Shown here: one piece after another, positions 1 to 9,451 of the stretch
Position numbering within the stretch: position 1 is the stretch's first letter
Layout: every line of letters starts with the position of its first letter
Assembly (NCBI RefSeq): GCF_002813775.1
Contig: NZ_CP020370.1
Span: 496,001 to 560,000 of the forward strand
Length of the DNA: 64,000 nucleotides
Source of the DNA: Candidatus Thiodictyon syntrophicum
GTDB lineage: Bacteria; Pseudomonadota; Gammaproteobacteria; Chromatiales; Chromatiaceae
Reading direction: 5' to 3'
Position numbers and translations under genes: made by a program
Notes under the pieces: generated by a model
The model's input: only the letters and a program-made list of their open reading frames with translations
The model's database searches: none
What the model was told of the DNA's origin: nothing

Positions 1-1
1 C

Positions 2-1039
2 CTGCTGCTCGAGGATGCCGATCCGGAACTGGTCGCCGCCCTGGGCAAGCGCATACTCGATTTCCTGTCCGCCTCCTTCCGCGTACAGGGGCGCGATGTC
101 TTCGTCACCGCCAGCATCGGTATCAGCAGCTTCCCCGACGACGGGCAGGACAGCGAGACCCTGCTCAAGAACGCCGATACCGCCATGTACAAGGCCAAGG
201 ATCGCGGCAAGAATCAGTTCCAGTTCTTCTCGGTGGAGATGAAACTCCACGGCGAGCAGCGCATGGCGATCGAGACCGGCATCCGCCTCGCCCTCCAGGA
301 GGACCAGTTCAGCCTGCTGTTCCAGCCGGAGGTGGAACTGGCCAGCGGGCGCATCGTCAGCGCCGAGGCCCTGATCCGCTGGACCTCGGGTCCCTTGGGG
401 GAGGTGTCGCCGGCCCGCTTCATCCCGGTGGCGGAACAGAGCGGACTGATCGTCAAAGTCACTGAGTGGGTCATGCGGCGCACCTGCGAGACCCTGCGTG
501 CCTGGATCGACGCGGGGCTGGTCCCGGTCCCGGTGTTCGTCAATATCTCGCCCTTGCACTTTCGCACTGCCGATCTGGTGGCCTGCCTCACGACCCAGAC
601 GCAGATCCACGCGCTGAGCCCCCACCTGATCGGGATCGAACTCACCGAGGGCGCCCTCATGGACGGCAGCGAAGCCACCACCGGCGTCCTGCATGCCCTG
701 CGCGCCCTGGGGGTGCGGGTCTATGTGGACGACTTCGGCACCGGCTATTCGTCATTGACCTATCTCAAGCGCTACCCCATCGACGGTCTCAAGATCGATC
801 GCAGCTTCGTCGATGGGATCGCCGATGACCCCGACGACCAGGCGATCGCCACCGCGGTCATCGGGGTGGCCCGCGCCCTGGGGGTCGACGTCGTGGCCGA
901 GGGGGTGGAGACCGAAGAGCAACGCGCCGAGCTGATCGCGCGCGGCTGTACCCTGGCGCAGGGGTATCTGATGCATCGGCCGATGACCGCGCAGGCCCTC
1001 GCCGCCCTTCTGGAAGTGATTTCCGAACCAGCAAATTAA
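2..1039 (+). CDS. GGDEF-EAL cyclic-di-GMP protein, 5' part missing
   Basis: The reading frame is already open at the window edge, so the gene starts upstream. The first 75 or so residues are the C-terminal half of a GGDEF domain (TASIGISSFP, then NADTAMYKAKDRG). A complete EAL phosphodiesterase domain follows: AEALIRW, ELTEG (usually ELTES) and DDFGTGYSSLTYLKRYP with KIDRSFV. The EAL metal and catalytic residues look intact, so c-di-GMP hydrolysis is likely. The GGDEF active-site loop lies outside the window, so cyclase activity cannot be judged, nor can any N-terminal sensor domain. The gene ends with TAA at 1037-1039. Confidence 0.93.
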   Translation: MLLEDADPELVAALGKRILDFLSASFRVQGRDVFVTASIGISSFPDDGQDSETLLKNADTAMYKAKDRGKNQFQFFSVEMKLHGEQRMAIETGIRLALQEDQFSLLFQPEVELASGRIVSAEALIRWTSGPLGEVSPARFIPVAEQSGLIVKVTEWVMRRTCETLRAWIDAGLVPVPVFVNISPLHFRTADLVACLTTQTQIHALSPHLIGIELTEGALMDGSEATTGVLHALRALGVRVYVDDFGTGYSSLTYLKRYPIDGLKIDRSFVDGIADDPDDQAIATAVIGVARALGVDVVAEGVETEEQRAELIARGCTLAQGYLMHRPMTAQALAALLEVISEPAN

Positions 1040-1413
1040 CTCCAAGGTGACGAATGCGCGTAGCCGACGCGGTGACCGGCTATGCTGTGCGCCCGCGCCG
1101 CATTGACGGGACTCCGCCCGCGCCGGGGTGGATGCGCAGCGCCGGGCGACCCGCCGGGCGGCCGGTTGACCGGTCGTCCGATCCGCGGCCGTTCTTGCCC
1201 TTACCCGATGTACCGCTCTCGCTCTGCACTCAAGCGCCCCCCGTGCTCCGGGGCCAAGTTCCAACTCGATCAGCGCGAACATAGCCCACCGGTCCTGTGC
1301 GAGCCTTGGATGCAATAATCTGCCGCCGCAGGACGGTGGTGCGTGGGTCATCGACGCTCAACCCGCGGGTAAGCGGATGTTGCAGCATCCGTCCCATCAT
1401 CGCGGGTTGCCGC
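1040..1413. other. Intergenic region between convergent genes
   Basis: No convincing gene. The genes on either side converge here. A short perfect hairpin (CGGATG/CATCCG, about 1376-1392) lies just past the stop of the minus-strand gene and may contribute to termination, although no T-run follows it. Confidence 0.4.
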
Positions 1414-2850
1414 TCATACGAACTTGATGCGGCGGGCGGCGAAGGCCACCATGCGCAGCAGGAGCCAGCCATGGCGCCAGCGCGAGATATTGGTCTCGCC
1501 GTAGCGGCGCGCCCGGTAGCGGATCGGCACCTCCATGATCTTGAGGTTGAGCCGCGCCGCGCCGAACAGCAGATCGAAATCCCCGAACGGGTCGAAATCC
1601 CCGAAATAGGCGCGGTTGCGGGCGATGCGCTCGTAGTCGTCCCGCCACAGCACCTTGGTGCCGCACAGGGTGTCGCGGAGGGGCTGTCCCAGGAGCCAAC
1701 TGAAGGCCCAGGAGAAGGATTTGTTGGCAACCAGATTGGCAAGTTGCATCGCCTCGTCCGCCATGGGGTAAACCAGCCGCACCCCATTGACGAATTCCGC
1801 TTGTCCGCCGACCATGAGTACATAGAAGCGTGGCAGGTCCTCCGGCGGGACCGTGATATCGGCATCCAGGATCATCAGGATGTCCCCGGTCGCGGCAGCG
1901 AATCCGGTGCGTACCGCGTCGCCCTTGCCCTTGCCGGGCTGTTTGAGCAGCTTGCAGCGCCGCTCCGGGTGGCGCGTAATAGCCCGGGTGATCGCCTCGA
2001 AGGTGTCGTCCGTGGAATTGCCCTCGACAAAGATGATCTCGGTGCCGCCGCCCATATCGGGGATACGGACCAGCAACTCTTCGATATGTCCGGATTCGTT
2101 GCGCGCCGCGACCACCACCGAGACGCTGGGGTGGGCGGGTCGCGCCTTGCTCAAGGGGCGGGCGACCATGAAATTGGCCAGATCGAGAAAGCGCAACGGC
2201 GCAATCCTGGCGAGATAACGATTGACCCAATCGGAGACGCCCGGCACGCGCAATGGCGCCAGCACTTCCGCCCAGGCGCGCAATGGCTGATAGTCCGTGA
2301 TCTCCAGCAGGTTCTCCATATCGTGGCGGGTCAGCCAGTTCTGGGGGAGATTCGGCGTCGCAATTCCCAGCCATTGCGCCAACCGCAGTGGTCCGCTCCA
2401 TAAATAGCTGTGGAAATTGAATATCAGTCGGGTATGAGCGGCGCAATAGCGATGAACCTCCTTAAGCATCGTCTGGACGTCCCAGAGGTCGTTGACGAGA
2501 TCGGAGAGGATCACATAATCGAAGGTTTGCGGCTCGAGAATCAGCGCGTGGGCATCCGCGAGGACGAAATGCAGCGCCGGATGGGCGGTCCGCGCGCCGT
2601 CCAGAATCTCCGGGGAGAAGTCGACGCCCACCCCCACCGCTGGCTTGACCGCCGCCAGTAGATCGCCGCCGCCACAGCCTATTTCGAGCACCTGCGCGCC
2701 CTCCGGAATCAGGTGCCGGTAGATGGCGCACAAGCTCGCCCGGTAATAGCCCCCCCAAGACTTGGAATCGCGGGTAGCCAGACCCCAAAATGTTCGACGA
2801 ATCTCGCGGTACTCTGCGGCCTCGGCCGTGAATCGCTGCAACACTGTCAC
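1414..2850 (-). CDS. Methyltransferase-glycosyltransferase fusion (class I SAM MTase + GT2)
   Basis: A 478-residue two-domain protein. Residues about 35-200 form a class I SAM-dependent methyltransferase with motif I VLEIGCGGGDL (54-64). Residues about 240-478 form a GT-A family 2 glycosyltransferase of the dolichyl-phosphate-mannose-synthase type: VSVVVAARNESGHIEELL, EGNSTDDT and a DADITVPPED metal-binding motif at 329-338. The C-terminus (RARRYGETNISRWRHG) matches the tail of polyprenyl-phosphate sugar transferases. A role in lipid-linked sugar or surface-glycan assembly is inferred. It lies 145 bp downstream of the FkbM gene on the same strand. Such a fusion is uncommon but known in glycan clusters; the actual substrate is unknown. 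Confidence 0.85.
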   Translation of the reverse strand: MTVLQRFTAEAAEYREIRRTFWGLATRDSKSWGGYYRASLCAIYRHLIPEGAQVLEIGCGGGDLLAAVKPAVGVGVDFSPEILDGARTAHPALHFVLADAHALILEPQTFDYVILSDLVNDLWDVQTMLKEVHRYCAAHTRLIFNFHSYLWSGPLRLAQWLGIATPNLPQNWLTRHDMENLLEITDYQPLRAWAEVLAPLRVPGVSDWVNRYLARIAPLRFLDLANFMVARPLSKARPAHPSVSVVVAARNESGHIEELLVRIPDMGGGTEIIFVEGNSTDDTFEAITRAITRHPERRCKLLKQPGKGKGDAVRTGFAAATGDILMILDADITVPPEDLPRFYVLMVGGQAEFVNGVRLVYPMADEAMQLANLVANKSFSWAFSWLLGQPLRDTLCGTKVLWRDDYERIARNRAYFGDFDPFGDFDLLFGAARLNLKIMEVPIRYRARRYGETNISRWRHGWLLLRMVAFAARRIKFV

Positions 2851-2995
2851 GTATCCTCCAATGGGGCAATAATTTTCCGCTTGGGATCAGGCTGGACCGA
2901 ATGACTGCGGAGTATCGGCATCATTCCGAAAGATGCTGTTCAATCATATGGACAGGGGCGTGAAATACGGGCGCGGTCTGAGTGGGCGTTCCGGC

Positions 2996-3784
2996 CTAAG
3001 GACAGGGGGGTTGGAACTGGGTGAGGAAGAGCACGTCGGCGTAGCCACCTTTCTGCCGCCAGCCTTCGGCCTCGGTCGCCAAGTCTCGGATCGGTTCCGC
3101 CCCGCTGCGGCCAAGTCGAAAGGGTTGGTACCCGAATGTCTCCAGGTATGCAGCGACAGCGCCGACGCAGCTCCCATTCTCTTTCAGCCGTCGCTCGTCC
3201 ATCTCTACGAACAGGGCCGGGTGTCCGCGGCGCAATATCTCGGCAGCACCGAGCAGGACCCGATGTTCGGCCCCCTGCACGTCGATCTTGATCAGGGATA
3301 CCACTGGCCAGCCGCGCTCGCCGATCAGGGTGTCGAGTGCAGCCGCCCGCACCGGGACCCCGCTTGCGGCCAAATGGTGATCGCCCGGATGATCTGGATT
3401 CACAGCAAGAAAGAGGGTTCCGTCTCGCTCTGCGGCGGCCAGGTGCAGAACTTCGACGCGATTCTGAAACCCTCGTCGGCGAACCAACTCGTGCAACCGC
3501 CGGATATTATGCTCCTCCGGCTCGATGGCAAGAACGCGGCCCCCGGCGTCGCCGACCCAGCGGGCGAAGCGGTGGGTGAAAAAACCGATGTTGGCGCCGA
3601 CATCGATGACCAGGGTGCCGGGGTGGATGAAGGTCGCCAGGCGGTCCACTGGACCGGCCTCGAAGGATTTGTAGGCGAGATAGGACCATTCAAAGAGCCG
3701 ACGCCCGGGCCCGGTGGAGAGGATGCCGGTATCTCGGATGCGCGCGTAAATCCACAAAAGAGAATTCTGAATACCGCTGTTCAT
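2996..3784 (-). CDS. FkbM family methyltransferase
   Basis: A 262-residue protein with SAM motif I VIDVGANIGFF (59-69), a following acidic loop AIEPEEHNI, and IKIDVQGAEHRVLLGA, which is typical of the FkbM family (sugar or lipid O-methylation). Its ATG overlaps the TGA of the upstream membrane-protein gene by four bases (ATGA at 3781-3784), so the two are probably translationally coupled. With the neighbouring methyltransferase-glycosyltransferase gene it suggests modification of a surface glycan. The substrate cannot be read from the sequence. Confidence 0.88.
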   Translation of the reverse strand: MNSGIQNSLLWIYARIRDTGILSTGPGRRLFEWSYLAYKSFEAGPVDRLATFIHPGTLVIDVGANIGFFTHRFARWVGDAGGRVLAIEPEEHNIRRLHELVRRRGFQNRVEVLHLAAAERDGTLFLAVNPDHPGDHHLAASGVPVRAAALDTLIGERGWPVVSLIKIDVQGAEHRVLLGAAEILRRGHPALFVEMDERRLKENGSCVGAVAAYLETFGYQPFRLGRSGAEPIRDLATEAEGWRQKGGYADVLFLTQFQPPCP

Positions 3785-6075
3785 GGCTGAGTCTCCAACT
3801 CGGCCGCGACCCGCAGTTTGAGGTACGGTTGATCAAACAGCCGTCTGACCTCAAGTTCGTCACCGCAAAATGCCATAAGTTTCCCATCGTAATGCGACAG
3901 ATCGTCGTCAACGTATCCAAAATAGGGCTTGGGGAATGCCTGGCGACTTATCGACGACTGAGGCACCCAAACAAAACTCCGGCCTGAAAATGACACTGGC
4001 AGGTCACTGTACAACTCTGCCAACCAGGGCCACAGCGATCCATTTGCCAAATCGTCCCGAACCACGGTCCCGTGGAAAGAAGTGGTTGATGGACGCGCGC
4101 CGACGATGTTGAGCGTTACGTTGCCACCGCGATTGATCCTGGTGACGACCGTCTTTTCGCCTTCCCCGCACCCGTTGAACACGGCTGATGGCTGTGCCCC
4201 AAGGCGGGCCAGCGGGCTGAACGGAAGGAGCAGTATCCCAAGGGCCAGCAACGCGCTGCTCACGTCGAAGGCAGTGCGCGTATCCATGGGTAAGGCGGGG
4301 TTGCGCCCCGAAATGGGATCAGGTGTCCTGAATGCGCGTATCCATGCTGTGGCAGCCACGCCGGCGTGAACGAATGCCCCGATCCCAATCGCGACCTGAA
4401 TCGCATCCACGGCTGCGGTGGCGGCAAAGACCCTGAACCCGCCGTCGGACATCAAGACTGGTGCTGATGCTGCTATACCGAGAGACAGCAGTGCCAGCAG
4501 CAGATATAGTGGGTTACGGAGCCGTAACAAGATGGGTAGCCAAGCCAGCCACCAGAAGAATTTTGCGACCGGTGCTGCGGGCCCCAGCACTTGAAAGCCA
4601 AAACTCCCGTCGGCGATATAGACCCGAAAGTTCTTGGCGAGGCCGGTCAAAAAGAGCATGGGTTCGGTAGTCAAATTCTGCCAGGCCAAGGCGTAGATGA
4701 CGTGAGATCGCGCCGTGCCGGAAGCGATTGCGAGAATCTCTGGATGGTCAACCTTCACCTGTTCCCAACCCAGACCACCAACCGACAGACCGTAAAAAGT
4801 GTAAGAGAAGTTGCTTTGCGAGGAGGTCATGTCGCCGCCGACGAAAAGCAACAGCCCCGCCTGGAGGGCGAAGCCAGCCAGAATGGCGATTGCAGTGCCT
4901 GCGGCCCACAACCAGACGCGGCCGCCACTCAACCAGGCGGCGATTCCGGCCCATAACACCAGGGCCGGCAGAACCAAGAGGGCGCCAGCCCGAGCGTTCA
5001 GGGCCACCGACAGCAATGCGCTGCCTGCCAGTACCCAGGGCAGTGATCGCTCCTCGGCCGCGATTATCAGCAAGGCGAGCGCCAGACATCCGAAAATCAA
5101 GCCGGCATTCTCGGTCATCGTGGTCGCAAAGGCGTAGTTCATCGCGTAGGCGAGTAACAGGCTGACGCTTGCGAGGGCGGCGACGCCTGGGATATGCGCC
5201 GAGATCCGCCGCACCAGAACGAAAATCGCGCCCGCAATAAATGCGGCTTGAAGCAGAAGGACATAAAAAAGTTGCCGTCCGCCGAGCATGTTGATCCCGG
5301 CCAAGAATGCTGGATAGGCTGCGCGTCGTTGGCACCACTCTGCAAGGTTGCCGGTGTCGAGGAGCGCGTTGGCGCATGCCAAATAGCCGGACGCGTCGCT
5401 GAATGGCAGCCAGCCAGCCACCGCATAGGAGACGCTGTGCCCGGTGGTCCATATCCACATGAGATAGCCGCATGAATAAAGGAGTATGGCGAGCGCCACC
5501 GCTGATGCCAGCCGCGGTCGTCGTACGAGGTCCACCGGGGTAAAGAGCAGGTTGGCGCCGGCCCTTAAGGTCCTGCATATGTTGGAAATTGCGACATCAC
5601 CCGCGCAGTGACGCGTCAGGCTAAACCCGAAGTAGAGCCAAGCCAGGCACCCCAGGCCGTAAGCGAGTAGGGAGGGGCTCAGCGGCACGGACACCTGATA
5701 GCGTCGGCCATTGGTACGCGGGTCGCTGCACTCGGCGGCCGAAAACCAGAGTTCTTTCCCCCAATAGGAATAACCAGCCGATCCGGACTTGGCAATCGCT
5801 TTGTGGGCGGCGTGCGCGTTCGCCACCGGCTGCCCGTCCTCCCACAGCAGCAACCGTGAGTTGCTGTTGCCGGGTGAGTCTCCGGCGAATTCGACCAACG
5901 GCCAGCCCAACGGGTGCTTTTCGATCGCAGCGATATAGGCACAACCTTTGTCATGACGTATATCGGACGTCGCGAGGTTATAGGATCTTACCGGTCCGTA
6001 AACCCCCCAGATCCATGCCTTCAGCAACAGCGCGCCAATCAGTAGCCACGCAATCAGGAGGGCCGGGCCAAGCAT
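3781..6075 (-). CDS. Large polytopic membrane protein, unknown function
   Basis: The open frame extends further upstream to 7470, but that part is antisense to the phytochrome gene and has no coding character. The likely start is the ATG at 6075, giving 764 residues that begin with a hydrophobic stretch (MLGPALLIAWLLIGALLL). About ten or more hydrophobic helices follow, with a soluble N-terminal segment (about 30-130) and a soluble C-terminal segment (about 640-764). The layout (SDASGYLACANALLDTGN, then TENAGLIF) recalls ArnT/PMT-like GT-C membrane glycosyltransferases, but I see no diagnostic motif. The ATGA overlap with the FkbM gene supports a glycan-related operon. Confidence 0.75.
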   Translation of the reverse strand: MLGPALLIAWLLIGALLLKAWIWGVYGPVRSYNLATSDIRHDKGCAYIAAIEKHPLGWPLVEFAGDSPGNSNSRLLLWEDGQPVANAHAAHKAIAKSGSAGYSYWGKELWFSAAECSDPRTNGRRYQVSVPLSPSLLAYGLGCLAWLYFGFSLTRHCAGDVAISNICRTLRAGANLLFTPVDLVRRPRLASAVALAILLYSCGYLMWIWTTGHSVSYAVAGWLPFSDASGYLACANALLDTGNLAEWCQRRAAYPAFLAGINMLGGRQLFYVLLLQAAFIAGAIFVLVRRISAHIPGVAALASVSLLLAYAMNYAFATTMTENAGLIFGCLALALLIIAAEERSLPWVLAGSALLSVALNARAGALLVLPALVLWAGIAAWLSGGRVWLWAAGTAIAILAGFALQAGLLLFVGGDMTSSQSNFSYTFYGLSVGGLGWEQVKVDHPEILAIASGTARSHVIYALAWQNLTTEPMLFLTGLAKNFRVYIADGSFGFQVLGPAAPVAKFFWWLAWLPILLRLRNPLYLLLALLSLGIAASAPVLMSDGGFRVFAATAAVDAIQVAIGIGAFVHAGVAATAWIRAFRTPDPISGRNPALPMDTRTAFDVSSALLALGILLLPFSPLARLGAQPSAVFNGCGEGEKTVVTRINRGGNVTLNIVGARPSTTSFHGTVVRDDLANGSLWPWLAELYSDLPVSFSGRSFVWVPQSSISRQAFPKPYFGYVDDDLSHYDGKLMAFCGDELEVRRLFDQPYLKLRVAAELETQP

Positions 6076-6471
6076 GGGGTGACCGGTGATGTCCCGGTAC
6101 GAGGAAAGGCGGTGTGGCACGCATCGCTCCTGAGGGCGCGAATGGGAGTGGGGGAACCCGAGTCGCAACCGGCTGCAGGAACCGCGGGGCCGGGGCGGTG
6201 CCGATGACATGTGCCACCAACACAGCGGGCGCCATGCGACAACGCGCTGCCGCCCTCGCAAGGCGGAGTCGCTCGGCCCGCTTGGGGTAAGATAGCAACC
6301 ACTTGGGCGATCGGTCAAACGCAGCAGTGCCCGATACGCCGCGTAACGGCGCAGAGAGCGCTTTGGAGCCCGCTCACGCCGGTCCCGGCCGGGAGCCGGG
6401 GATGGGCTGCCCTTATCTACCCGACGGCAGTCGCAACCAGGCGCTGTAATCAGCGCGGAGGCAAACCCCCG
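6076..6471. other. Divergent intergenic region
   Basis: About 400 bp between two divergently transcribed genes, so it should carry promoters for both directions. I see no clear -35/-10 pair, riboswitch or small gene that I would defend. Confidence 0.4.
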
Positions 6472-7977
6472 ATGACCGATGAAACCGACGACAGCCCCTG
6501 GTCCACCTGCGAGCAGGAGCGGCTCGAGCGGATCGGTGCCATCCAGCCCTACGGGGTACTGTTGGGCGGCGAGTTGGGTGACGACCAGATCTGCTTTGCG
6601 AGCGCCGATGCCGCCGGGTGGCTGGGTCTGGGCGAGGGGCAAGTGCTCGGCCGGCGCTTGGGCGAGGTCGCGGCACTGAGCCTGGCCGACTTTCCCCCAA
6701 CGCCCGGCAGTCGCCAATTGATCGCCGGGCTGGTCGAGTCGCCGCGCGGCTGGCTGGACGCGGTGCTGTGCCACACCGGTAGCGGCTGGCTGGCCGAGTT
6801 GGAACCGCCGGGTGCCGATGATCCGCCCACCCAAGTCGCCAACCCCCTGCTGCGCCGGTTGTTCCAGGCCCCGACGGCGGACGCCGAGTGGTCCGGCTAT
6901 GCCGCGGCCCTGGCCGATGCGGTGCGCCGCACCACCGGCTATGAGCGGGTGATGGTCTACCGCTTCCTGCCGGATGCGTGCGGGGAGGTGATCGCCGAGT
7001 CCACCGTGGATGAGCGTCCGCGCTATCTGGGCCTGCGTTTCCCGGCCGCCGACATCCCGCGCATCGCCCGCGACTTGTATCGACAGAACAGCCACCGCCA
7101 GATCCCCGACATCCAGGCCGTCCCGGTCCCGCTCGAGGTCCTGCCCGGGACCGATCCGGATCTGAGCCGCTCGGACCTGCGGGCCGTCTCCCCGGTGCAT
7201 CTGCGCTATCTGGCCAACATGGGGGTCGCGGCCTCCCTGTCGTTCTCGATCCTGGTGGGCGGCAACCTGTGGGGACTGGTCGCCTGTCACCACCGCCGGC
7301 CCCGCTTCCTGTCCGTGACGGTGCGCGCGCAGTGCGTGGAGTTGACCCAGGCCTATGCGTTGGGGATCAGCGCCTTCCTCGCCCACCAGCGGCTGCGCCG
7401 GGTCAGTGGTCTGGACGCGGACCTGGAGGGCCTGGTGGACCTGGTCCTGGACGCGACGCAGCGGCGACACCCCACGGCCGCCTTGGAACGGGGACTATTG
7501 GACCTGTTCCAGGCCGGCGGGGCAGCCCTGGTGGATGCCCAGGGGATCAGTGCCTTCGGTCAGGTGCCGACGCAAGGCGAGATCCGCGCCATCGATGACT
7601 GGTTCATCGGGCAGCCCGGGGATGAGGTGCTCGCCACCGATCGGCTGGCGGCCGAGTCCGGCCTGATCCTGGACCTGGAGCGCGCCGCCGGGGTCCTGGC
7701 GGTGCGTGCTCGCCCCCGCCGGGCGGGCGGGCCGGACCGGCGCTGCTACTGGTTTCGCCCGGAACAGGCGCGCACCGTGCGGTGGGCCGGGGACCCGAAC
7801 AAGGACGCCGGTGCGGACCCCGCGACTGCGGCGCTCAACCCGCGCCGCTCCTTCGACCTGTGGGTGGAGACCACCCGCGGCCTCTGCGCCCCCTGGGACG
7901 ACCTGGACCTGATGGCCGCCCGCAAGCTGCGCCTGCTGCTGCGACGCAGCGGGTTGCGGGCGGGGACCTGGCTCTAG
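6472..7977 (+). CDS. Bacteriophytochrome photosensory core (PAS-GAF-PHY) without output domain
   Basis: 501 residues from the ATG at 6472. The N-terminal PAS domain has Cys13 (STCEQERLERIGAIQPYG), in the position of the biliverdin-binding Cys of bacteriophytochromes. The GAF domain carries PAADIP at about 193-198 (usually PASDIP), the RQIPDIQAVPVP segment and CHH at 272-274, whose second His corresponds to the conserved chromophore-pocket His. A PHY domain runs to the end. No histidine kinase, GGDEF or other output module follows: the stop comes where the kinase would normally begin. It may signal by protein contact or have lost its output. mtgA lies downstream on the same strand, 28 bp away. 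Confidence 0.88.
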   Translation: MTDETDDSPWSTCEQERLERIGAIQPYGVLLGGELGDDQICFASADAAGWLGLGEGQVLGRRLGEVAALSLADFPPTPGSRQLIAGLVESPRGWLDAVLCHTGSGWLAELEPPGADDPPTQVANPLLRRLFQAPTADAEWSGYAAALADAVRRTTGYERVMVYRFLPDACGEVIAESTVDERPRYLGLRFPAADIPRIARDLYRQNSHRQIPDIQAVPVPLEVLPGTDPDLSRSDLRAVSPVHLRYLANMGVAASLSFSILVGGNLWGLVACHHRRPRFLSVTVRAQCVELTQAYALGISAFLAHQRLRRVSGLDADLEGLVDLVLDATQRRHPTAALERGLLDLFQAGGAALVDAQGISAFGQVPTQGEIRAIDDWFIGQPGDEVLATDRLAAESGLILDLERAAGVLAVRARPRRAGGPDRRCYWFRPEQARTVRWAGDPNKDAGADPATAALNPRRSFDLWVETTRGLCAPWDDLDLMAARKLRLLLRRSGLRAGTWL

Positions 7978-8005
7978 CGGGCCGGGACAGCAGGTTGGCG
8001 CGCGC

Positions 8006-8806
8006 ATGAACCCAGCACTGAGCGAACCAGAGGTGCCGCAGCCGGCGGCACCGAGTACGGCCGCGCCGCCGGTCGCCGCGCTCGGTGGGCCGCGGTGGTC
8101 CCCGCGGGGTGTCTTGCGGGTTCTCTGGTACCTCCTGTCCCGGGGCCTGGCGGCCCTGGCGCTGGGCAGCGCCCTGCTGGTCGGCGCCCTGCGCTGGATC
8201 GATCCGCCCGTGTCCTCCTTCATGGTGCGCCAGGCGCTGGTCGCCTGGCGGATCCATCGGGCACCGCCCTACTTTTACCACGCCTGGGTACCCTGGGGGC
8301 GCATCCCGCCGGTCCTGCCCCTGGCCGTCATCGCCGGCGAAGACCAGCGCTTCGCCTACCACCATGGATTCGACCCGGTGGAACTGCGCCAGGCCCTGGC
8401 CGCCTGGCGCCGCGGCGGGACCCTGCGGGGGGCCAGCACCATTACCCAGCAGACGGCCAAGAATCTCTTCCTGTGGTCGGGGCGCAGTTGGGTGCGTAAG
8501 GGGCTGGAGGCCTGGTTCGCCGCCCTGATGGAGGTGCTGTGGTCCAAACAGCGCATCCTGGAGGTCTATCTCAATATCGTCCAGTTCAGCCCCAGCACCT
8601 ACGGGGTGGGGGCGGCCAGCGAGCGCTATTTTCACCGGGCGGTGGATGACATCACCTTGCGGGAGGCGGCCCTGCTCGCCGCCGTCCTGCCCGCCCCCGG
8701 CGCCTACCGCCTGGACCGCCCCTCGGCACGGCTGCAACGACGCGCCGATTGGATCGCCGATCAGACCCAGCGGATCGGCGGGCGACGCTATCTGGAGCGC
8801 CTGTGA
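8006..8806 (+). CDS. mtgA: Monofunctional biosynthetic peptidoglycan transglycosylase
   Basis: 266 residues; the family is usually about 240. It has an N-terminal membrane anchor (about 47-70) and the glycosyltransferase 51 motifs: EDQRFAYHHGFD with catalytic Glu112, GASTITQQTAKNLFLW, RKGLEAWFAALMEVLW and RILEVYLNIVQF. It polymerises lipid II into glycan strands at the periplasmic face. There is no transpeptidase domain, which separates MtgA from class A PBPs. The N-terminal 40 residues before the anchor are Pro/Ala-rich and longer than usual. Confidence 0.95.
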   Translation: MNPALSEPEVPQPAAPSTAAPPVAALGGPRWSPRGVLRVLWYLLSRGLAALALGSALLVGALRWIDPPVSSFMVRQALVAWRIHRAPPYFYHAWVPWGRIPPVLPLAVIAGEDQRFAYHHGFDPVELRQALAAWRRGGTLRGASTITQQTAKNLFLWSGRSWVRKGLEAWFAALMEVLWSKQRILEVYLNIVQFSPSTYGVGAASERYFHRAVDDITLREAALLAAVLPAPGAYRLDRPSARLQRRADWIADQTQRIGGRRYLERL

Positions 8807-8830
8807 GTCTGGCCCTCACCGCGCCTGCCG

Positions 8831-9451
8831 CTAGTTGGGGGCGACCGTCCGCACCCGATATTCACGCAAGACCCACCGTTCGCCCCCCCCGGTCCTCACC
8901 TTGTCGATTACGGCCGTGAACCGCGCCGTCTCTTGCACCTCCGCGCCCTGCCGGCTCCAGGTCTGCGGGGTGGCGTGCACATCGAGCGGGCCAACGCCGC
9001 CGGGTTGATAGATGATCCCTTCGGCCTGATAGTGCCCCGCCTCCCCGCGCGCCGTCAGGGTCCGGACCTGCGAAAAGGGCAGGGCCTCCCCATCGGCCAA
9101 GGGCACCGAATAGGGTGCACCCCGGTGGGCACCCAGGGTTCGGCCGAAATACTTCTCGGTGGTGCGGTCGACCGACTCCGCCGGCACCAGCACCGACAGT
9201 TTGTCCCGGCTCACCTTGAGTGTCTTGAACTTGTTGATGTAGTTATGCGCCAGGGCAAAACTCAGCAGGGCGTCGTCGGACAGGCTGCCCGGGGTGAAAC
9301 TCTCCACCCGCGCCTCGGAGAAGTTACTGAAGAAGGTATCGAGTTCGCGTCTTTGCGCCGTATCGAGTTTCTCCGCCGCCGTCGCACCGGCGATGACGGC
9401 GAGGAACAGGGCCGCCGGCCGCGCGACGCCAATGGTCGACCGGGTATTCAC
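8831..9451 (-). CDS. Exported protein of unknown function
   Basis: 206 residues with a signal-peptide-like N-terminus (PAALFLAVIAGATAAEK, cleavage probably after ATAA). The start is GTG, overlapping the TGA of the upstream gene as GTGA (9448-9451), so the two small genes form a coupled pair. The mature part is soluble with no cysteines and no motif I recognise. It is probably periplasmic. Confidence 0.75.
   Translation of the reverse strand: MNTRSTIGVARPAALFLAVIAGATAAEKLDTAQRRELDTFFSNFSEARVESFTPGSLSDDALLSFALAHNYINKFKTLKVSRDKLSVLVPAESVDRTTEKYFGRTLGAHRGAPYSVPLADGEALPFSQVRTLTARGEAGHYQAEGIIYQPGGVGPLDVHATPQTWSRQGAEVQETARFTAVIDKVRTGGGERWVLREYRVRTVAPN

Noticed and set aside
6076..7470. N-terminal extension of the large membrane protein to 7470
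   Set aside because: This part is antisense to the phytochrome gene; the hydrophobic N-terminus beginning at 6075 is a better start.
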